Below, one piece after another: positions 13,116 through 14,564 of a DNA stretch of 14,564 bases. Each line of letters starts with the position of its first letter. The stretch's first letter is position 1. Position numbers and translations under genes: made by a program. Source of the stretch: UBA9337 sp038331135 (GTDB lineage Bacteria > Patescibacteriota > Minisyncoccia > Moranbacterales > UBA9337); NCBI GenBank assembly GCA_038331135.1, contig JBBQOS010000024.1, forward strand, positions 1 through 14,564. The letters run 5' to 3'. Below the pieces are notes generated by a model. The model had not been told where the DNA came from and did not search any database. It worked only from the letters and a program-made list of their open reading frames with translations.

Positions 13116-13244
13116 TCTTCTTTTTACAAAATTCCTGATCCCCAGAAAATAAAAGGACTCATAATGAATATGCAGGCTATAACTGACAAGAGAGACGAGG
13201 CCGAGGCCATCCACCGCATCTCCCCTCTTTTAAGAAATATTTAA
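13116..13244 (+). pseudogene. 3' fragment of a PH-domain (YdbS-like) gene
   Basis: The frame reads FYKIPDPQKIKGLIMN, then MQAITDKRDEAEAIHRISPL to LLRNI and TAA. It aligns with the last 40 residues of the 10878-11450 product (FHKVPDPQKIKGLIMN and on). An in-frame TAA at 13113-13115 and lack of homology upstream show that the 5' part is missing. The first part has diverged (about 70% DNA identity by eye), while the last 51 bases are identical. Confidence 0.8.
13193..13243 (+). repeat. 51-base perfect direct repeat, copy 2
   Basis: Identical to 11399-11449. Together the copies bracket the transglutaminase-like gene. It ends 19 bases before the repeat module at 13263. Confidence 0.85.
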
Positions 13245-13262
13245 ATTTATCTTGGCTAAAAT

Positions 13263-13314
13263 CCCCACCAAGCTGGCGACATTTTATCATTGCGTCCAAA
13301 TTTTCTCCACAAAA
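13263..13314 (+). repeat. repeat module copy 1 (left inverted-repeat end)
   Basis: Three conserved blocks: CCCCACCAAGCTGGC (13263-13277), ATTTTATC (13281-13288) and TTTCTCCACAAAA near the end. Copies: direct at 14408-14456, inverted at 14508-14564. Confidence 0.75.
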
Positions 13315-13348
13315 TGACCAGGAGGTGATTTGCTCTTCTGTACGTAGG

Positions 13349-13376
13349 GGTGAATATTGACTAGTTAATATTCACC
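13349..13376. promoter_or_regulatory. 28-base near-perfect palindromic operator
   Basis: Arms GGTGAATATT (13349-13358) and AATATTCACC (13367-13376) around GACTAGTT. Only one symmetric pair is mismatched across all 28 bases. It covers the -35 and most of the spacer of the promoter at 13357-13385, as expected for a repressor site. The minus strand contains TAGTCAATATTCA, shared with 3511-3523. Confidence 0.7.
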
Positions 13377-13385
13377 TGATACAAT
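13357..13385 (+). promoter_or_regulatory. leaderless promoter of the HTH-PRTase gene
   Basis: TTGACT (13357-13362), a 17-base spacer and TACAAT (13380-13385). The -10 box ends 6 bases before ATG 13392, so the transcript starts at the ATG. Confidence 0.75.
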
Positions 13386-13391
13386 AGAATT

Positions 13392-14375
13392 ATGAGTAAT
13401 ATTTCTAAAGAATCAAAAAATGTTCTAAAAATTATTGAGCACTACGGGCCAATAAGGTCTTCGGATATTGTCAGTACACTTAGTGTTTCCATCAAAACTG
13501 TTTATAAGCATCTGACCATATTGCTTGGCGAAGATTTAATTGAAAAAAGCGGAACCACTCCAAAAGTTTTTTATTTTATCAAGAAAGAACATCTTTTTAA
13601 CTCAAAACTTATACTAAGTATCAATGAGCAAATCATTGAGCAAAACTACATTTACGTTTCTCCTAGCGGCGAGCTCGTTCGAGGATTGAATGGATTTTAC
13701 CAATGGTGCCATAAAAATGAACTAGCACCAAAAAAAGAGGAGTCGCTATTTATTAAAAGCTTTAAATCAATCCAAAAATTTAAAAAAAATGGATTAATTT
13801 CAGTAAAAAAGTCAATTCTTTCAGGAAAAGCCGACCTATATTTGGATGATATATTTTTTAGCGATTTTTATACTTTTGATCATTTTGGAAAAACCAAATT
13901 GGGCCAGCTAGTATATTTAGGAAAAACCTCTCAAAACAAAGAATTAATTTCAGAAATAGCTAAGATTATAAAAAATCCCCTTGAAAATATTATCGAAAAG
14001 CACAATATTAAATTGGTTTGTTTTATTCCGCCAACCATTGAACGAAAAATTCAATTTTTAGATGTGCTAAAAAATAAATTAAAGCTCAATTTAGAAGAGG
14101 TAATAGCAATGAAAATTTCAAGCAGTATACGAATTCCGCAAAAAACTCTGCGCAAGTTGGAAGATAGGATTATTAACGCGCAAAAAACCATAACAATCAG
14201 CCCCAGTCAAAAAATAGATACTAATATTTTAATCATTGACGATGCAACGGGGTCAGGGGCAACCTTAAATGAGACAGCCAAAAAAATTAGAAAAATTACC
14301 AAACATAAAATTAAAATTTTTGGATATTCTGTGGTAGGTAGTTACAAAGGTTTTGATGTTATTAGTGAAGTATAG
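13392..14375 (+). CDS. HTH-phosphoribosyltransferase regulator-like protein
   Basis: 327 residues. Residues about 5-60 form a winged helix (VLKIIEHYGPIRSSDIVSTL, recognition helix SIKTVYKHLTILL). A middle segment, about 85-185, contains SPSGELVRGLNGFYQWC. Residues about 200-327 form a type I phosphoribosyltransferase domain with the PRPP-binding loop ILIIDDATGSGAT (279-291) and a ComF-like FIPPTIERKIQFL stretch (211-223). In Bacillus subtilis PurR, a winged helix joined to a PRTase fold makes a PRPP-sensing repressor; this protein has the same architecture but is not a clear orthologue. Inference: it is a PRPP- or nucleotide-responsive regulator that binds the palindrome over its own promoter. 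It starts leaderless at ATG 13392 and ends before repeat modules that carry a terminator. Confidence 0.75.
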   Translation: MSNISKESKNVLKIIEHYGPIRSSDIVSTLSVSIKTVYKHLTILLGEDLIEKSGTTPKVFYFIKKEHLFNSKLILSINEQIIEQNYIYVSPSGELVRGLNGFYQWCHKNELAPKKEESLFIKSFKSIQKFKKNGLISVKKSILSGKADLYLDDIFFSDFYTFDHFGKTKLGQLVYLGKTSQNKELISEIAKIIKNPLENIIEKHNIKLVCFIPPTIERKIQFLDVLKNKLKLNLEEVIAMKISSSIRIPQKTLRKLEDRIINAQKTITISPSQKIDTNILIIDDATGSGATLNETAKKIRKITKHKIKIFGYSVVGSYKGFDVISEV

Positions 14376-14407
14376 CTCATGACCTCATGACCCCAATACA
14401 AAAAAAT

Positions 14408-14456
14408 CCCCAATAAGCTGGCGACATTTTATCTAATTAAACTTTCTCCACAAAAA
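14408..14456 (+). repeat. repeat module copy 2
   Basis: CCCCAATAAGCTGGC (14408-14422), then GACATTTTATC and TTTCTCCACAAAA: a direct copy of the 13263 module with two changes in the first block. It faces copy 3 in inverted orientation, so 14408-14564 can fold into one long stem (14 of 15 outer pairs allowing G-U, plus ATTTTATC/GATAAAAT). Confidence 0.75.
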
Positions 14457-14471
14457 TGGAGAGAGTTTTTT
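14439..14471 (+). terminator. terminator of the HTH-PRTase gene, inside repeat copy 2
   Basis: AAACTTTCTCCA (14439-14450) and TGGAGAGAGTTT (14457-14468), 12 pairs with one G-U, a 6-base loop and TTTTTT. The left arm is part of the repeat module. Confidence 0.8.
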
Positions 14472-14507
14472 ATTCTATTTGATACTTTGTGTATCCTAAT
14501 AAAATAG

Positions 14508-14564
14508 TTTTGCGGAGAGTGTTTCTCGATGCGGATAAAATATCAATTTGCCAGCTTGGTGGGG
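14508..14564 (-). repeat. repeat module copy 3, inverted (right end)
   Basis: Read on the minus strand from 14564: CCCCACCAAGCTGGC, then ATATTTTATC, then AAACACTCTCCGCAAAA. The first block is identical to copy 1. The module reaches the last base of the window, so its outer boundary is unknown. Confidence 0.75.

Larger units (their letters stand above)
13263..14564. mobile_element. possible IR-bounded unit carrying the HTH-PRTase gene
   Basis: A 15-base perfect inverted repeat, CCCCACCAAGCTGGC at 13263-13277 and its complement at 14550-14564, bounds 1302 bases holding one gene. There is no transposase. Flanking target duplications cannot be tested because the window ends at the right terminus. 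It could be a non-autonomous mobile unit, or chance placement of a dispersed repeat family around a gene. Confidence 0.35.

Noticed and set aside
13263..14564. Integron gene cassette with attC sites
   Set aside because: The repeats lack the GTTRRRY/RYYYAAC core ends of attC, and no integron integrase is present.
13263..14564. CRISPR array
   Set aside because: Only three copies, in mixed orientation, with a whole gene between them. No spacer periodicity.

Overview
The window is AT-rich, gene-dense DNA of the kind seen in Candidatus Patescibacteria (CPR). The argument is inference: two TrmB-family regulators, a type IV pilus assembly ATPase, ruvB, bacterial PH-domain and transglutaminase-like proteins, several promoters placed so close to ATG that the mRNA would be leaderless, and no Shine-Dalgarno site on most genes. 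No tRNA, rRNA, CRISPR array, transposase or integrase was seen. The standard genetic code fits.

Region 1 (1-3500) is regulatory. A partial gene runs off the left edge on the minus strand behind a long structured leader. A TrmB regulator (692-1450) converges on a two-gene minus-strand operon: a DNA-binding HTH fused to a GHKL ATPase (1801-2541), then a STAS-like DUF4325 protein (1496-1789). Together these look like a partner-switch module with a built-in DNA-binding head. A second TrmB regulator (2696-3463) follows, divergent from region 2.

Region 2 (3500-4630) holds two unrecognised genes with strong AGGAG sites. Each follows a copy of the same roughly 58-base leader ending in a GTGGC hairpin. 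The first transcript would begin in a 43-base hairpin. The second gene is interrupted by an in-frame TAA.

Region 3 (4860-9182) holds a DHH-family protein whose catalytic motifs are degraded, then a 1015-residue protein made of two complete PilB/GspE ATPase units in one chain.

Region 4 (9430-11450) is a likely ruvB operon: ruvB, a small two-helix membrane protein and a membrane-anchored PH-domain protein.

Region 5 (11400-14564) looks rearranged. A transglutaminase-like gene sits between two identical 51-base copies of the 3' end of the PH-domain gene; the second copy belongs to a truncated, diverged gene fragment. Next comes an HTH-phosphoribosyltransferase gene under a 28-base near-palindromic operator. 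It lies in a block bounded by perfect 15-base inverted repeats (13263 and 14564), with a third copy of the repeat inside.

A sequence element beginning TAGTCAA recurs at the promoters near 650, 3515 and 13360, which suggests a shared regulatory theme among the two TrmB genes and the HTH-phosphoribosyltransferase gene.
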